Shown here: positions 39,368-48,597 of the stretch, piece by piece
Layout of the letters: every line of letters begins with the position of its first letter
Numbering within the stretch: position 1 is the stretch's first letter
Assembly: GCF_900115505.1 (NCBI RefSeq)
Contig: NZ_FOWQ01000003.1
Location: forward strand, 62,001 to 126,000
Direction of reading: 5' to 3'
Length of the DNA stretch: 64,000 bases
Source of the DNA: Geodermatophilus dictyosporus
GTDB taxonomy: Bacteria; Actinomycetota; Actinomycetes; Mycobacteriales; Geodermatophilaceae
The notes under the pieces: generated by a model
What the model was told of the DNA's origin: nothing
Databases searched by the model: none
What the model saw: the letters and a program-made list of their open reading frames with translations, nothing else
Position numbers and translations under genes: made by a program

Positions 39368-39427
39368 CGGCCACGACGTCGACCGCTCGTGCGCGAGACG
39401 CGAACCACGGACCCCCGGAGGTCACCG

Positions 39428-40717
39428 ATGAGCTCACCCCAGCCCCGCCGGGCCGCCGTCCTCGGCGGCAACCGCATCCCCTTCGCCCGGTCGAACGGCG
39501 CGTACGCGCAGGCGTCCAACCAGGACATGCTCACCGCGACCCTCGACGGCCTGGTCGCCCGCTTCGGCCTGCAGGGTGCGCAGGTGGGCGAGGTGGTCGC
39601 CGGCGCGGTCCTCAAGCACTCGCGCGACCTCAACCTCACCCGCGAGGCCGTGCTCGGCTCGCGGCTGTCGGCGGTCACCCCCGCCTACGACGTCCAGCAG
39701 GCGTGCGGCACCGGGCTCGAGGCCGCCGTCCTGGTCGCCAACAAGATCGCGCTCGGCCAGATCGAGTCCGGCATCGCCGGCGGCGTCGACACGACGTCGG
39801 ACGCGCCGCTCGCCGTGGGCGACGACCTCCGCCGCGCGCTGCTCGAGCTCGCCGGTGCCAAGACCCTGCAGCAGCGGCTGAGGGCGCTCGCGCGGATCCG
39901 GCCGGGCTCGCTCGTCCCGGAGGCCCCGCGCAACGCCGAGCCGCGCACCGGCCTGGCCATGGGGGAGCACCAGGCGATCACCACCCGCGAGTGGGGCATC
40001 AGCCGGGAGGACCAGGACGAGCTGGCCGTCCGCTCGCACCGCAACCTGGCCGCCGCCTACGACCGCGGCTTCCTCGACGACCTGGTCACCCCCTACCTGG
40101 GCCTCACCCGCGACCAGAACCTCCGGCCGGACACGACCGTCGAGAAGCTGGCGACGCTGGAGCCCGTCTTCGGCAGGCACGACCCCGCCGCCACGATGAC
40201 CGCGGGCAACTCGACGCCGCTCACCGACGGCGCAGCGGCCGTGCTGCTGGCCTCCGACGAGTGGGCCGCCGAGCACGGCCTGCCGGTGCTCGCCCACCTC
40301 GTCGACGCGCAGACCGCCGCGGTCGACCACGTGCACGGCGGCGAGGGCCTGCTCATGGCGCCCGCGTACGCGGTGCCCGTGCTGCTCGCCCGCAACGGCC
40401 TGACCCTGCAGGACCTCGACTTCTACGAGATCCACGAGGCGTTCGCCGCCACCGTGCTCGCGACGCTCGCCGCGTGGGAGAGCCCGGCGTTCTGCAAGGA
40501 GAAGCTGGGCCTGGACGCCCCGCTCGGGGCGATCGACCGCGACCGGCTCAACGTCAACGGCTCGTCGCTGGCCGCCGGGCACCCCTTCGCCGCGACCGGC
40601 GGCCGGATCGTCGCCTCGCTGGCCAAGCAGCTGCACGAGGCGGGTCCGGGCAGGCGCGGCCTGGTGTCCATCTGCGCGGCGGGCGGCCAGGGCGTCGTCG
40701 CGATCCTCGAGTCCTGA
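39428..40717 (+). CDS. fadA2: Acetyl-CoA acetyltransferase (thiolase, FadA2/FadI type)
   Basis: This 429-residue thiolase has its nucleophile Cys in QQACGTGLEAAV near residue 96, the catalytic His in YEIHEAFAATV, and the second Cys in SICAAGGQGVV near the C-terminus. The oxyanion motif GHPFAATGGRI is intact. It cleaves or condenses 3-ketoacyl-CoA. The gene order thiolase, FabG-like reductase, MaoC-like dehydratase is the order of Mycobacterium tuberculosis Rv0243-Rv0241c, so I name it by that comparison. ATG has GGAGG upstream. A large palindrome follows the stop. Confidence 0.93.
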   Translation: MSSPQPRRAAVLGGNRIPFARSNGAYAQASNQDMLTATLDGLVARFGLQGAQVGEVVAGAVLKHSRDLNLTREAVLGSRLSAVTPAYDVQQACGTGLEAAVLVANKIALGQIESGIAGGVDTTSDAPLAVGDDLRRALLELAGAKTLQQRLRALARIRPGSLVPEAPRNAEPRTGLAMGEHQAITTREWGISREDQDELAVRSHRNLAAAYDRGFLDDLVTPYLGLTRDQNLRPDTTVEKLATLEPVFGRHDPAATMTAGNSTPLTDGAAAVLLASDEWAAEHGLPVLAHLVDAQTAAVDHVHGGEGLLMAPAYAVPVLLARNGLTLQDLDFYEIHEAFAATVLATLAAWESPAFCKEKLGLDAPLGAIDRDRLNVNGSSLAAGHPFAATGGRIVASLAKQLHEAGPGRRGLVSICAAGGQGVVAILES

Positions 40718-40725
40718 CCCTTCCC

Positions 40726-40747
40726 GTGCACTCCCGCGGGAGTGCAC
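40726..40747 (+). terminator. Perfect 22-nt palindrome between thiolase and reductase genes
   Basis: Self-complementary over 22 nt (half-site GTGCACTCCCG). It shares its core with the terminator at 22975-23019. Since the next gene starts 20 bp later in the same direction, it may cause partial termination or set RNA ends within the operon. Confidence 0.6.
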
Positions 40748-40767
40748 GTCCTCGGAGAGGAACACCC

Positions 40768-42123
40768 GTGAGCGACTGGTACACGACCTTCGCCAACTCC
40801 GGCGTCGGCGCCACCCTCGTCACGCAGCTCGGCCTGCCCCGGCCGGCCGTGCTGCGCCGGTACGAGCCGGGTCAGCCGCTGCTGCCCGGCCCGGCCGTCG
40901 TCGGGACGGCGGGGGAGGGCCGGCTGCGCGGGACGGTCACCGCCGTCCTGCGCGACGCCGGCGTGACGGTGCTGCCCCCGGTGGACGCCGACGGCGCCGA
41001 GGACGGCGAGCGGCCGGCCGCCGTGGTCCTCGACGCCACCGGCGTGACCGGCCCGGCGCAGCTGGCCGCGGCCCACGACCTGCTCGCCCCCGCCGTGCGG
41101 CGGCTGCGGCCGACCGGCCGGGTGGTCGTGCTCGGGAACCCGCCGGCCTCCGCCGACACCCCGGCGCAGGCCGCGGCCCGCCAGGCGCTCGAGGGGCTGG
41201 TCCGCTCGCTGGCCAAGGAGCTGCGCGGCGGGTCGACGGCCAACCTCGTCCTCGTGCCCGAGGGCGCCGGGGCCTCGGTCGCCGGCCCCCTGCGGTTCTT
41301 CCTCTCCGGGCGGTCGGCCTACGTCGACGGCCAGGTGCTCACCCTGTCACCGGCCGACGTCCCGGCCGGGGCGGACGAGGAGCGCCCGCTGGCCGGGAGG
41401 ATCGCCGTCGTCACCGGTGCGGCGCGGGGCATCGGCGCGGCCATCGCCCGGGTGCTGTCGCGCGACGGGGCACACGTGGTCGCCGTCGACGTCCCCGCCG
41501 CCGGCGAGGCGCTCGCCGAGGTGGCCAACGAGGTCGGCGGGACGGCGCTCCAGCTCGACGTCACCGCGCCCGACGCCCCGCGGCGGCTGGTCGAGCACCT
41601 GCGCGAGCGGCACGGCGGGGTCGACGTCGTCGTGCACAACGCCGGCATCACGCGGGACAGGCTGCTGGTCAACATGGACGCCGCCCGCTGGAACGCGGTC
41701 ATGGCGGTGAACCTCCAGGCGCAGCTGGACCTCACCCAGGCGCTGCTGGACGCCGACGGCGTGCTGCGGCCCGGGGCCCGGGTGGTGAGCGTGAGCTCGC
41801 AGTCGGGCATCGCCGGCAACCGCGGGCAGACCAACTACGCGGCGTCCAAGGCCGGCGTCATCGGCATGGTGCGGGCGTGGGCGCCGGGGTTCGCCGCGCG
41901 CGGGGCGACGATCAACGCCGTCGCGCCGGGCTTCATCGTCACCGAGATGACGGCGAGGATGCCGCTGGGCACCCGGGAGGTCGGGGCGCGGCTCAACTCG
42001 CTGCAGCAGGGCGGCCTGCCGGTGGACGTCGCCGAGGCCATCGCCTGGCTCGCCCAGCCGGGCGCGGCCGGCGTCAACGGCCAGGTGCTGCGGGTCTGCG
42101 GCCAGTCGCTGCTGGGGGCGTGA
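40768..42123 (+). CDS. fabG4: FabG4-type 3-ketoacyl-CoA/ACP reductase
   Basis: This 451-residue short-chain dehydrogenase has an extra N-terminal domain of about 210 residues. The C-terminal half is a classic SDR: VVTGAARGIGAAIARVL for NAD(P)H, HNAGITRD, Ser in VSSQSGIAGN and the YxxxK pair in NYAASKAGVIGMV. The N-terminal domain (for example LGNPPASADTPAQAAARQAL) matches the flavodoxin-like domain of high-molecular-weight FabG4 (Rv0242c), which reduces 3-ketoacyl-CoA. GTG has GGAGAGG upstream. Its stop overlaps the ATG of the MaoC gene (TGATG). Confidence 0.93.
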   Translation: MSDWYTTFANSGVGATLVTQLGLPRPAVLRRYEPGQPLLPGPAVVGTAGEGRLRGTVTAVLRDAGVTVLPPVDADGAEDGERPAAVVLDATGVTGPAQLAAAHDLLAPAVRRLRPTGRVVVLGNPPASADTPAQAAARQALEGLVRSLAKELRGGSTANLVLVPEGAGASVAGPLRFFLSGRSAYVDGQVLTLSPADVPAGADEERPLAGRIAVVTGAARGIGAAIARVLSRDGAHVVAVDVPAAGEALAEVANEVGGTALQLDVTAPDAPRRLVEHLRERHGGVDVVVHNAGITRDRLLVNMDAARWNAVMAVNLQAQLDLTQALLDADGVLRPGARVVSVSSQSGIAGNRGQTNYAASKAGVIGMVRAWAPGFAARGATINAVAPGFIVTEMTARMPLGTREVGARLNSLQQGGLPVDVAEAIAWLAQPGAAGVNGQVLRVCGQSLLGA

Positions 42124-42977
42124 TGACGACCACCGTGCTCGACGCCGCGCCGAACCTCGCGGCGCTGTACGCGAGGGCCGCCGTCACCGCGCGCGGCCGC
42201 GGTGGCGAGCTGCCCGACACGCACCTGGCCCGGCACGGGGTCGGCGTCGACCGGGACCACCTGGCCGGGTACGCGCGGGTCTGCGGGCTGCCGCTGGACG
42301 ACGTGCTGCCGGCCACCTACCCGCACGTGCTCTCCTTCCCGCTGCAGATGGCGCTGATGAGCGACCGCTCGTTCCCGCTCGCGCTGCCCGGCATCGTGCA
42401 CGTGCGCAACCGGGTCGAGGTCCTCGCCCCGGTCGGGGCCGCTGCGCCGCTGGACGTCGAGGTGTGGGCCGAGCGCCTGGCCCCGCACCGCGCCGGCGCC
42501 ACGGTGGACCTGCTGGCCTCGGTGCGCGCGGGCGGCCGGGAGGTCTGGCGCTCGCGCTCGACCTACCTCTCCCGCGGCGGCCGGGCGCCCGAGGGGGCCG
42601 AGCCGGCCGACCTCGACCTCGAGGTGGACGAGCCGGCCCGGCCGACGGCCACCTGGCGGGTGCCCGACGACACCGGGCGCCGCTACGCGCGGGTCTCCGG
42701 CGACGTGAACCCCATCCACCTGTCGGGGCTGACGGCGAAGGCGTTCGGCTTCAAGCACGCCATCGCGCACGGCATGTGGACCAAGGCCCGCGTGCTGGGC
42801 GCGCTGGCCGGCCGGCTGCCCGAGGCGTTCGCCTACGACGTGCAGTTCCGCAGGCCGCTGTACCTGCCCTCGACGGTGCAGCTGGCCACGGCGCCCTCCG
42901 GCGCGGGCTGGGACGTCGCCGTCCGCAACGCCCGGTCGGGCACGGAGCACCTGGTGGGCACGGTCCGCCCGCTCTGA
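42123..42977 (+). CDS. htdX: HtdX-type MaoC dehydratase
   Basis: This 284-residue double hot-dog protein has a C-terminal hot-dog with the hydratase signature YARVSGDVNPIHLSGLTAKA and the loop AIAHGMWTKARVLG. The N-terminal half is a degenerate hot-dog (YPHVLSFPLQMALMSDRSFP), as in HtdX (Rv0241c), a (3R)-hydroxyacyl dehydratase. With the thiolase and FabG4 genes it gives three of the four steps of a fatty acyl elongation or degradation cycle. The ATG overlaps the fabG4 stop, so translation is coupled. The next 133 bp hold the promoter of the peptide operon. Confidence 0.92.
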   Translation: MTTTVLDAAPNLAALYARAAVTARGRGGELPDTHLARHGVGVDRDHLAGYARVCGLPLDDVLPATYPHVLSFPLQMALMSDRSFPLALPGIVHVRNRVEVLAPVGAAAPLDVEVWAERLAPHRAGATVDLLASVRAGGREVWRSRSTYLSRGGRAPEGAEPADLDLEVDEPARPTATWRVPDDTGRRYARVSGDVNPIHLSGLTAKAFGFKHAIAHGMWTKARVLGALAGRLPEAFAYDVQFRRPLYLPSTVQLATAPSGAGWDVAVRNARSGTEHLVGTVRPL

Positions 42978-43110
42978 TCGGCGGGCCGCGTCGGCGAGGC
43001 GTGAGCGGGCGGTCACGGACGCGCAACGATCACCGCCTCGACCTGCGGAACTGCTCCGGCCGGGCCAGGGTCGGCAGCGACGACGCCGACCGAGCCCCAC
43101 GGAGGTGCCC

Positions 43111-44634
43111 GTGCGCACGAACCGGCTCCTGCCCCTCGCCGCGGCCGCGGCCCTGGTCCTGCCCGCCTGCGGTGGCGGGCAGAGCGTCGACACCGGCGGC
43201 GGGGGCGGCGGGGGGGAGAACACGCTGGTGGCGGCGGTGAGCGCCGAGCCCGACCAGTTCGACCCGCACGTCACCAACGCCTACGCGAGCTTCCAGGTGC
43301 TGGAGAACGTCTACGACACCCTCGTCGTCCCGGGCGCCGAGGACCTGACGATGCAGCCGAGCCTGGCCGAGTCCTGGACGACCAGCCCCGACCAGCGGAG
43401 CTGGACGTTCACCCTCCGCGACGGCGTCACCTTCCACGACGGCAGCGAGTTCGACTCCGCCGACGTCGTCTACAGCTACCGGCGGATCATCGACGAGGAG
43501 CTGTCGAACGCCTACCGGTTCGCCACGGTCGCCGACGTCACCGCGCCCGACCCGCGGACCGTCGTCATCACGGTCACGCGGCCGACGCCCAACCTGCTCG
43601 AGCTCGTCGGCGCGTTCAAGGGCATGGCGATCGTCTCGGAGAACGCCGCCGAGGAGTTCGACCTGCAGAGCGAGGCCAACGGCACCGGCCCGTTCCAGCT
43701 GGAGAGCTCCGACGCCAACGGCACCGTGCTGACCGCCTTCGAGGACTACTGGGGCGGCGCCCCGAGCATCGACGGCGTCGAGTTCCGCTACATCACCGAG
43801 GCGAGCTCGGCGCTGACCGCGCTGCGCAACGGCGAGGTGCAGTGGACCGACAACGTGCCGCCGCAGAACGTCGCCGACCTCGAGGGCGACGACGAGGTCG
43901 AGCTCGGCTCGGTCACCAGCGTCGAGTACTTCTACATGTCCATGAACTACGCCGTCCCGCCGTTCGACAACCGGGACGTGCGCCGGGCGATCGCCACCGC
44001 GGTCGACCGCGAGGAGGTCACCCAGGCGGCCCGCTTCGGCGCGGCGCAGACCAACCAGACGGCGGTCCCCGAGGGCAGCCCCTTCCACCTCGACTACGCG
44101 CCGTTCACGCCCGACCAGGACGCCGCCCGCCAGCTGCTCGAGCAGGCCGGCGTGCAGACGCCGCTCACGATGGGCCTGATGGTCACCGACGAGTACCCCG
44201 AGACGGTGGCCGCCGCCCAGGTCATCGCCAGCCAGCTCGAGCCGATCGGCATCGACGTCGAGATCCAGGAGGAGGACTTCGCCACCTGGCTCGACCGGCA
44301 GTCCCAGGGCGACTTCGACGCCTTCATGCTCAGCTGGATCGGCAACATCGACCCGGCCGACTTCTACGAGAACCAGCACCTGTCCACCGGCGGCAGCAAC
44401 TACCAGGGCTACAGCAACCCGCAGGTCGACGACCTGCTGACCCGCGCCGCCACCGAGGTCGACCCGACCGCCCGCAAGGACCTCTACGACCAGGCCGCGC
44501 GGCTGATCGTCGACGACGTCTCCTACCTGTACCTCTACAACCCCGACGAGGTGCAGGCCTGGGCGCCGGGGCTGACCGGCTACCAGGTGCGGGCCGACGC
44601 CGCGATCAACTTCGAGACCGTGGAGCTGCCCTGA
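43111..44634 (+). CDS. Peptide/oligopeptide ABC transporter substrate-binding lipoprotein
   Basis: This 507-residue family 5 extracellular binding protein has a signal peptide with lipobox LVLPAC, then a Gly-rich linker, then the mature domain. Typical text includes LVAAVSAEPDQFDPHVTNAYASFQ-like opening residues, LAESWTTSPDQRSWTFTLRDGVTFHDG and FNYAVPPFDNRDVRRAI-like helices. It probably binds peptides, nickel chelates or glycosides; peptides are the family default. The GTG at 43111 has GGAGG at 5 nt spacing, better than the in-frame GTG two codons earlier. It heads a five-gene operon with overlapping junctions. Confidence 0.93.
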   Translation: MRTNRLLPLAAAAALVLPACGGGQSVDTGGGGGGGENTLVAAVSAEPDQFDPHVTNAYASFQVLENVYDTLVVPGAEDLTMQPSLAESWTTSPDQRSWTFTLRDGVTFHDGSEFDSADVVYSYRRIIDEELSNAYRFATVADVTAPDPRTVVITVTRPTPNLLELVGAFKGMAIVSENAAEEFDLQSEANGTGPFQLESSDANGTVLTAFEDYWGGAPSIDGVEFRYITEASSALTALRNGEVQWTDNVPPQNVADLEGDDEVELGSVTSVEYFYMSMNYAVPPFDNRDVRRAIATAVDREEVTQAARFGAAQTNQTAVPEGSPFHLDYAPFTPDQDAARQLLEQAGVQTPLTMGLMVTDEYPETVAAAQVIASQLEPIGIDVEIQEEDFATWLDRQSQGDFDAFMLSWIGNIDPADFYENQHLSTGGSNYQGYSNPQVDDLLTRAATEVDPTARKDLYDQAARLIVDDVSYLYLYNPDEVQAWAPGLTGYQVRADAAINFETVELP

Positions 44635-45575
44635 CCGGGTACCTGCTCCGGCGGGCCGGCCAGGCCGTCGTCGTCCTGGCCGGCGTGAGCGTCCTGGTCT
44701 TCTCCCTGATCCACCTCGTGCGGGGCGACCCGATCCGCCTGGCCCTCGGCACGCGGTTCTCCCAGGAGACCTACGACGCCCTGCGGGAGCGCAGCGGGCT
44801 GGACCTGCCCCTGGTCCAGCAGTACGTCACCTGGGCCGGGCGGGCGGTCACCGGTGACCTCGGGGTCAGCTTCCGCAGCGGGGACACGGTCACCTCGCTG
44901 ATCGCGGAGCGGCTGCCGGCGACGCTGACGCTGGCCGTCGCCGCGCTGCTGGTGGCGCTGGTCATCGCGCTGCCGCTGGGGATGCTCTCGGCGCTGCACC
45001 CGCGGTCGTTCGTCGACCGGCTGGCCACCGTGGTCAGCCAGTTCGGCATCTCGGTGCCGGACTTCTGGCTGTCGATCATGCTCATCCTGGTCTTCGCCGG
45101 GACCCTGGGCGTCCTGCCCTCCGGCGGCTACGTGGCGCTGACCGAGGACCCGCTGGGCTGGCTGCAGCGGCTGGTGCTGCCGGCGGTCGCCACCGGCGTG
45201 GTGTCCGGGTCGGTGATCACCCGGTTCGTCCGGTCGAGCATGCTCGAGGCGCTGGGCTCGGACCACGTGCGGACGGCGCAGGCCAAGGGCGTGCCGACCC
45301 GGCAGGTGCTCACCTGGCACGTGCTGCGCAACGCGCTGCTGCCGCTGGTCACGGTGACCGGCGTGCAGCTGGCCTACCTGCTCTCCGGCGTCGTCGTGGT
45401 GGAGATCGTCTTCTCCTGGCCGGGCCTGGGGCAGCTGGCCTACCAGGCGGTGCGCGACCGCGACTTCCCCGTGCTGCAGGGCGCCGTCCTGCTCTTCGCC
45501 CTCGTGTTCCTCGTGATCAACCTGCTGGTGGACCTGCTCTACAGCCGCATCGACCCGAGGATCGCCCGCCGATGA
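44631..45575 (+). CDS. ABC transporter permease (DppB type) with CTG start
   Basis: This 314-residue permease begins LTGYLLRRAGQAVVVLAGVS, which is the standard N-terminus of DppB/OppB proteins if the first codon is read as Met. The inner-membrane signature is ALGSDHVRTAQAKGVP, followed by VLTWHVLRNALLPL. No ATG, GTG or TTG in this frame lies near the expected N-terminus; the next GTG (near 44684) would remove the first half of the first helix. CTG at 44631 overlaps the stop of the binding-protein gene (CTGA) and has GGAG at 5 nt spacing (44622-44625). I therefore propose CTG initiation by translational coupling. Confidence 0.9.
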   Translation: MTGYLLRRAGQAVVVLAGVSVLVFSLIHLVRGDPIRLALGTRFSQETYDALRERSGLDLPLVQQYVTWAGRAVTGDLGVSFRSGDTVTSLIAERLPATLTLAVAALLVALVIALPLGMLSALHPRSFVDRLATVVSQFGISVPDFWLSIMLILVFAGTLGVLPSGGYVALTEDPLGWLQRLVLPAVATGVVSGSVITRFVRSSMLEALGSDHVRTAQAKGVPTRQVLTWHVLRNALLPLVTVTGVQLAYLLSGVVVVEIVFSWPGLGQLAYQAVRDRDFPVLQGAVLLFALVFLVINLLVDLLYSRIDPRIARR

Positions 45576-46510
45576 CGCAGCTGCCGACGCCGGGCGCCAC
45601 CCCGGCCGCACCGCCGCCGTCCGAGCCCCTGCCGACGGCGGCCCCGCCTCGCCCGCGCTGGCGGGAGACGCTCGGGCTGCTCGCCCGCAACCCGACCGCG
45701 GCCGTCTCCGCCGTCGTCCTGGTCCTGATCGTGCTGATGGCGGTGTTCGACGAGACGCTGGCACCCGACGGCCCGAACGACCAGGACCCCTCCCGGCAGC
45801 TGCAGCCGCCGAGCTGGAGCCACCCGTTCGGCACCGACGAGTTCGGCCGCGACATCCTCAGCCGGGTGGTCCTGGGCGCGGCGACGTCGCTGCGGGTCGG
45901 CTTCCTGTCCGTCGCGTTCGCGCTGGTGGTGGGCACGCTCATCGGTCTGCTGGCCGGCTACTACGGCCGGTGGGTCGACGACACCCTCATGCGGCTCATG
46001 GACGTGCTGTTCGCCTTCCCCGCCGTGCTGCTGGCCATCGCGATCGTCGCCATCCGCGGCGCCGGGCCGGCCAACGCGATCCTCGCCATCGGCATCGTCT
46101 ACGTGCCGATCTTCGCCCGGGTCACCCGCGCCAGCGTGCTCGGCGTCCGCGAGGAGGTCTACGTGCGCGCCTCGCGGTCGGTGGGCGCCTCGGACTGGCG
46201 GCTGATCACCCGGCACGTGCTGCCCAACGCGGCCCCGCCGATCATCGTGCAGACCTCGATCAGCCTGGCCTTCGCGGTGCTGGCCGAGGCGGCGCTGTCC
46301 TTCCTCGGCCTGGGCCCGCGGCGGCCGAACCCGTCGTGGGGGCTGATGCTCGCCGACGGCCGCGGGTTCATCGACCAGGCCTGGTGGTACACGGTCTTCC
46401 CGGGGCTGGCGATCGTGGTCACGGTGCTGTGCTTCAACCTGCTCGGCGACGGGCTGCGCGACGTCCTCGACCCGCGGCAGCGCACCCTCATGGCCGGGGG
46501 CGGCCGGTGA
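45572..46510 (+). CDS. ABC transporter permease (DppC type)
   Basis: This 312-residue permease has a proline-rich cytoplasmic N-terminus of about 30 residues, a first membrane helix ([16 protein letters not shown]), and the DppC marker [16 protein letters not shown]. The core holds [19 protein letters not shown] and the EAA loop [25 protein letters not shown]. It pairs with the DppB-type permease to form the membrane channel. ATG overlaps the previous stop (ATGA). The length is normal. Confidence 0.95.
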   Translation: MTQLPTPGATPAAPPPSEPLPTAAPPRPRWRETLGLLARNPTAAVSAVVLVLIVLMAVFDETLAPDGPNDQDPSRQLQPPSWSHPFGTDEFGRDILSRVVLGAATSLRVGFLSVAFALVVGTLIGLLAGYYGRWVDDTLMRLMDVLFAFPAVLLAIAIVAIRGAGPANAILAIGIVYVPIFARVTRASVLGVREEVYVRASRSVGASDWRLITRHVLPNAAPPIIVQTSISLAFAVLAEAALSFLGLGPRRPNPSWGLMLADGRGFIDQAWWYTVFPGLAIVVTVLCFNLLGDGLRDVLDPRQRTLMAGGGR

Positions 46511-47505
46511 CGGCGCCCGTGCTGGAGGTCGAGGACCTGCGGGTGGACCTGCGCACCCCGCGCGGGACGGCGCACGTGGTCAACGGGCTGAGCTACACCG
46601 TCGGCGCGGGGGAGACCGTGGCTGTTGTCGGGGAGTCCGGCAGCGGCAAGAGCGTCTCAGTGCTGGCCCTGCTCGGCCTGCTGCCGGCGCGGACGGCGAC
46701 GGTCACCGGGCGGGCGCTGCTCGACGGCGAGGACCTGCTCACCATGTCGCCCGAGCGGCTGCGGCAGGTCCGCGGTCCCGGCGTGGGCATGGTGTTCCAG
46801 GACCCGATGACCTCGCTGAACCCGGTGCTCACCGTCGGCCGGCAGCTCACCGAGGGGCTGCGCGCGCACGGGTCGCTGTCCAAGGCGGCGGCCCGGGCAC
46901 GGGCGGTGGAGCTGCTCGGCGAGGTGGGCCTGCCCGACCCCGGCCGTGCGGTCGACCGCTACCCGCACGAGCTCTCGGGCGGCATGCGGCAGCGGGTGGT
47001 CATCGCGATCGCGCTGTCGAACTCACCGTCACTGCTGATCGCCGACGAGGCGACCACCGCCCTCGACGTCACCGTGCAGGCGCAGATCCTCGACCTGGTC
47101 GAGGGGCTGCAGACCGAGCACGGCACCGGCGTCGTCTGGATCACCCACGACCTCGGCGTCGTCGCGGGCATCGCCGACCGGGTGCTGGTCATGTACGGCG
47201 GGCGCTGCGTGGAGGACGGCACGGTCGACGACGTCCTCGAGCGGCCGGTGCACCCCTACACGCGCGGCCTGCTCGGGGCGCTGCCGGACCTGGCGACGGA
47301 CGACGAGGCGGACCTCGCCACCATCCCCGGCACGCCGCCCCCGCCCACCGACCTGCCGGCGGGGTGCGTGTTCTGGCCGCGCTGCCCGGTGCGCGGCGAC
47401 GCCCGCTGCGAGACCGAGCAGCCCCCGCTGGCCGTCGTGGCGGCCGGGACCGGTGGCCTGCCGCACCGGGCGGCGACGTGGTGCGCGGAGGGGGAGGCGT
47501 CGTGA
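46507..47505 (+). CDS. Peptide ABC transporter ATP-binding protein (DppD type)
   Basis: This 332-residue ATPase has Walker [12 protein letters not shown]-loop [11 protein letters not shown], signature [11 protein letters not shown], Walker [15 protein letters not shown] and H-loop WITHDLGVV. The C-terminal extension has the Cys cluster [16 protein letters not shown], typical of DppD/OppD proteins and known in some relatives to bind iron-sulfur. GTG overlaps the permease stop (GTGA). It acts as a heterodimer with the next gene product. Confidence 0.95.
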   Translation: MTAPVLEVEDLRVDLRTPRGTAHVVNGLSYTVGAGETVAVVGESGSGKSVSVLALLGLLPARTATVTGRALLDGEDLLTMSPERLRQVRGPGVGMVFQDPMTSLNPVLTVGRQLTEGLRAHGSLSKAAARARAVELLGEVGLPDPGRAVDRYPHELSGGMRQRVVIAIALSNSPSLLIADEATTALDVTVQAQILDLVEGLQTEHGTGVVWITHDLGVVAGIADRVLVMYGGRCVEDGTVDDVLERPVHPYTRGLLGALPDLATDDEADLATIPGTPPPPTDLPAGCVFWPRCPVRGDARCETEQPPLAVVAAGTGGLPHRAATWCAEGEAS

Positions 47506-48590
47506 CGTCGCCGGCGAAGGGCGGGCCCGCGGAGGGGGCGCCGGACGTGCTCGTGTCCGCCCGCGGGCTGGAGGTGCACTTCCCGATCCGCTCGGGCGGG
47601 GCGCTGCGCCGGACGACGGGGGTGCTGCGCGCGGTGGACGGCGTGGACCTCGACGTGCACCGCGGCGAGACGCTGGGCCTGGTCGGGGAGTCCGGCTGCG
47701 GGAAGTCGACGCTGGGCAACGCGCTGCTCCGGCTGGTCCCGCCGACCGGCGGCACGGTGACCTTCGACGGCGCCGACGTCACCCGGATGCGCCGCCGGGA
47801 GCTGCGGGAGCTGCGCCGGCGGGCGGGGATGGTGTTCCAGGACCCGTTCGCCTCGCTCGACCCGCGGCGCACGGTCGCGCAGACGGTGGCCGAGCCGCTG
47901 GAGGTGCACGGCCTGCACCCGGGGCGGCAGGCGAGGGCCGCGCGGGTGCGCGAGCTGCTGCAGCTGGTCGGGCTGGACCCGGCCGTCGCCGCCCGGTACC
48001 CGCACGAGTTCTCCGGCGGTCAGCGGCAGCGCGTGGGCATCGCCCGGGCCCTGGCCGGCGAGCCGGACTTCCTCGTGTGCGACGAGGCCATCGCCTCCCT
48101 CGACGTCAGCGTGCAGGCCCAGGTGCTCAACCTGCTGCGCCGGCTGCAGCGGCAGCTCGGGCTCACCCTGCTGTTCATCTCGCACGACCTGTCGGCGGTG
48201 CGGCACGTGTCCGACCGGATCGCGGTCATGTACCTGGGCCGGGTGGTGGAGGTCGGGCCCGCGGCCGCCGTCGCCGCCGGGCCGCAGATGCCCTACACCC
48301 GGGCGCTGCTGTCGGCCGTCCCGCTGCCGCACCCGGAGCTGGAGCGCTCGAGGCAGCGGATCGTGCTGCGCGGCGACGTCCCCTCGCCGTCCCGGGTGCC
48401 CAGCGGCTGCCGGTTCCGGACCCGCTGCCCCGACGTCTTCCAGCCCTGCCCCGACGTCGACCCGGCGCTGCAGCCGGTCGGCTCCGCGCCGGGCCACGTC
48501 GCGGCCTGCCACCTGCACGGGGTGGTGGGCACGCCCGTCGAGCGCGAGCGGCCCGACGCGCCGGTGGACGCCGGCGACCCGGCGGCCTGA
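47502..48590 (+). CDS. Peptide ABC transporter ATP-binding protein (DppF type)
   Basis: This 362-residue second ATPase has Walker [13 protein letters not shown]-loop [11 protein letters not shown], signature [14 protein letters not shown], Walker [14 protein letters not shown] and H-loop FISHDLSAV. The C-terminal [17 protein letters not shown] segment is the same Cys-rich motif as its partner. GTG overlaps the preceding stop (GTGA), so all five operon genes are coupled or nearly so. The operon ends 7 bp before the convergent helicase gene, with no room for a separate terminator. Confidence 0.95.
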   Translation: MTSPAKGGPAEGAPDVLVSARGLEVHFPIRSGGALRRTTGVLRAVDGVDLDVHRGETLGLVGESGCGKSTLGNALLRLVPPTGGTVTFDGADVTRMRRRELRELRRRAGMVFQDPFASLDPRRTVAQTVAEPLEVHGLHPGRQARAARVRELLQLVGLDPAVAARYPHEFSGGQRQRVGIARALAGEPDFLVCDEAIASLDVSVQAQVLNLLRRLQRQLGLTLLFISHDLSAVRHVSDRIAVMYLGRVVEVGPAAAVAAGPQMPYTRALLSAVPLPHPELERSRQRIVLRGDVPSPSRVPSGCRFRTRCPDVFQPCPDVDPALQPVGSAPGHVAACHLHGVVGTPVERERPDAPVDAGDPAA

Positions 48591-48597
48591 GACCGGG

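Noticed and set aside
43105..43107. GTG at 43105 as start of the peptide-binding lipoprotein
   Set aside because: GTG at 43111 has GGAGG at ideal spacing; the earlier codon overlaps that site.
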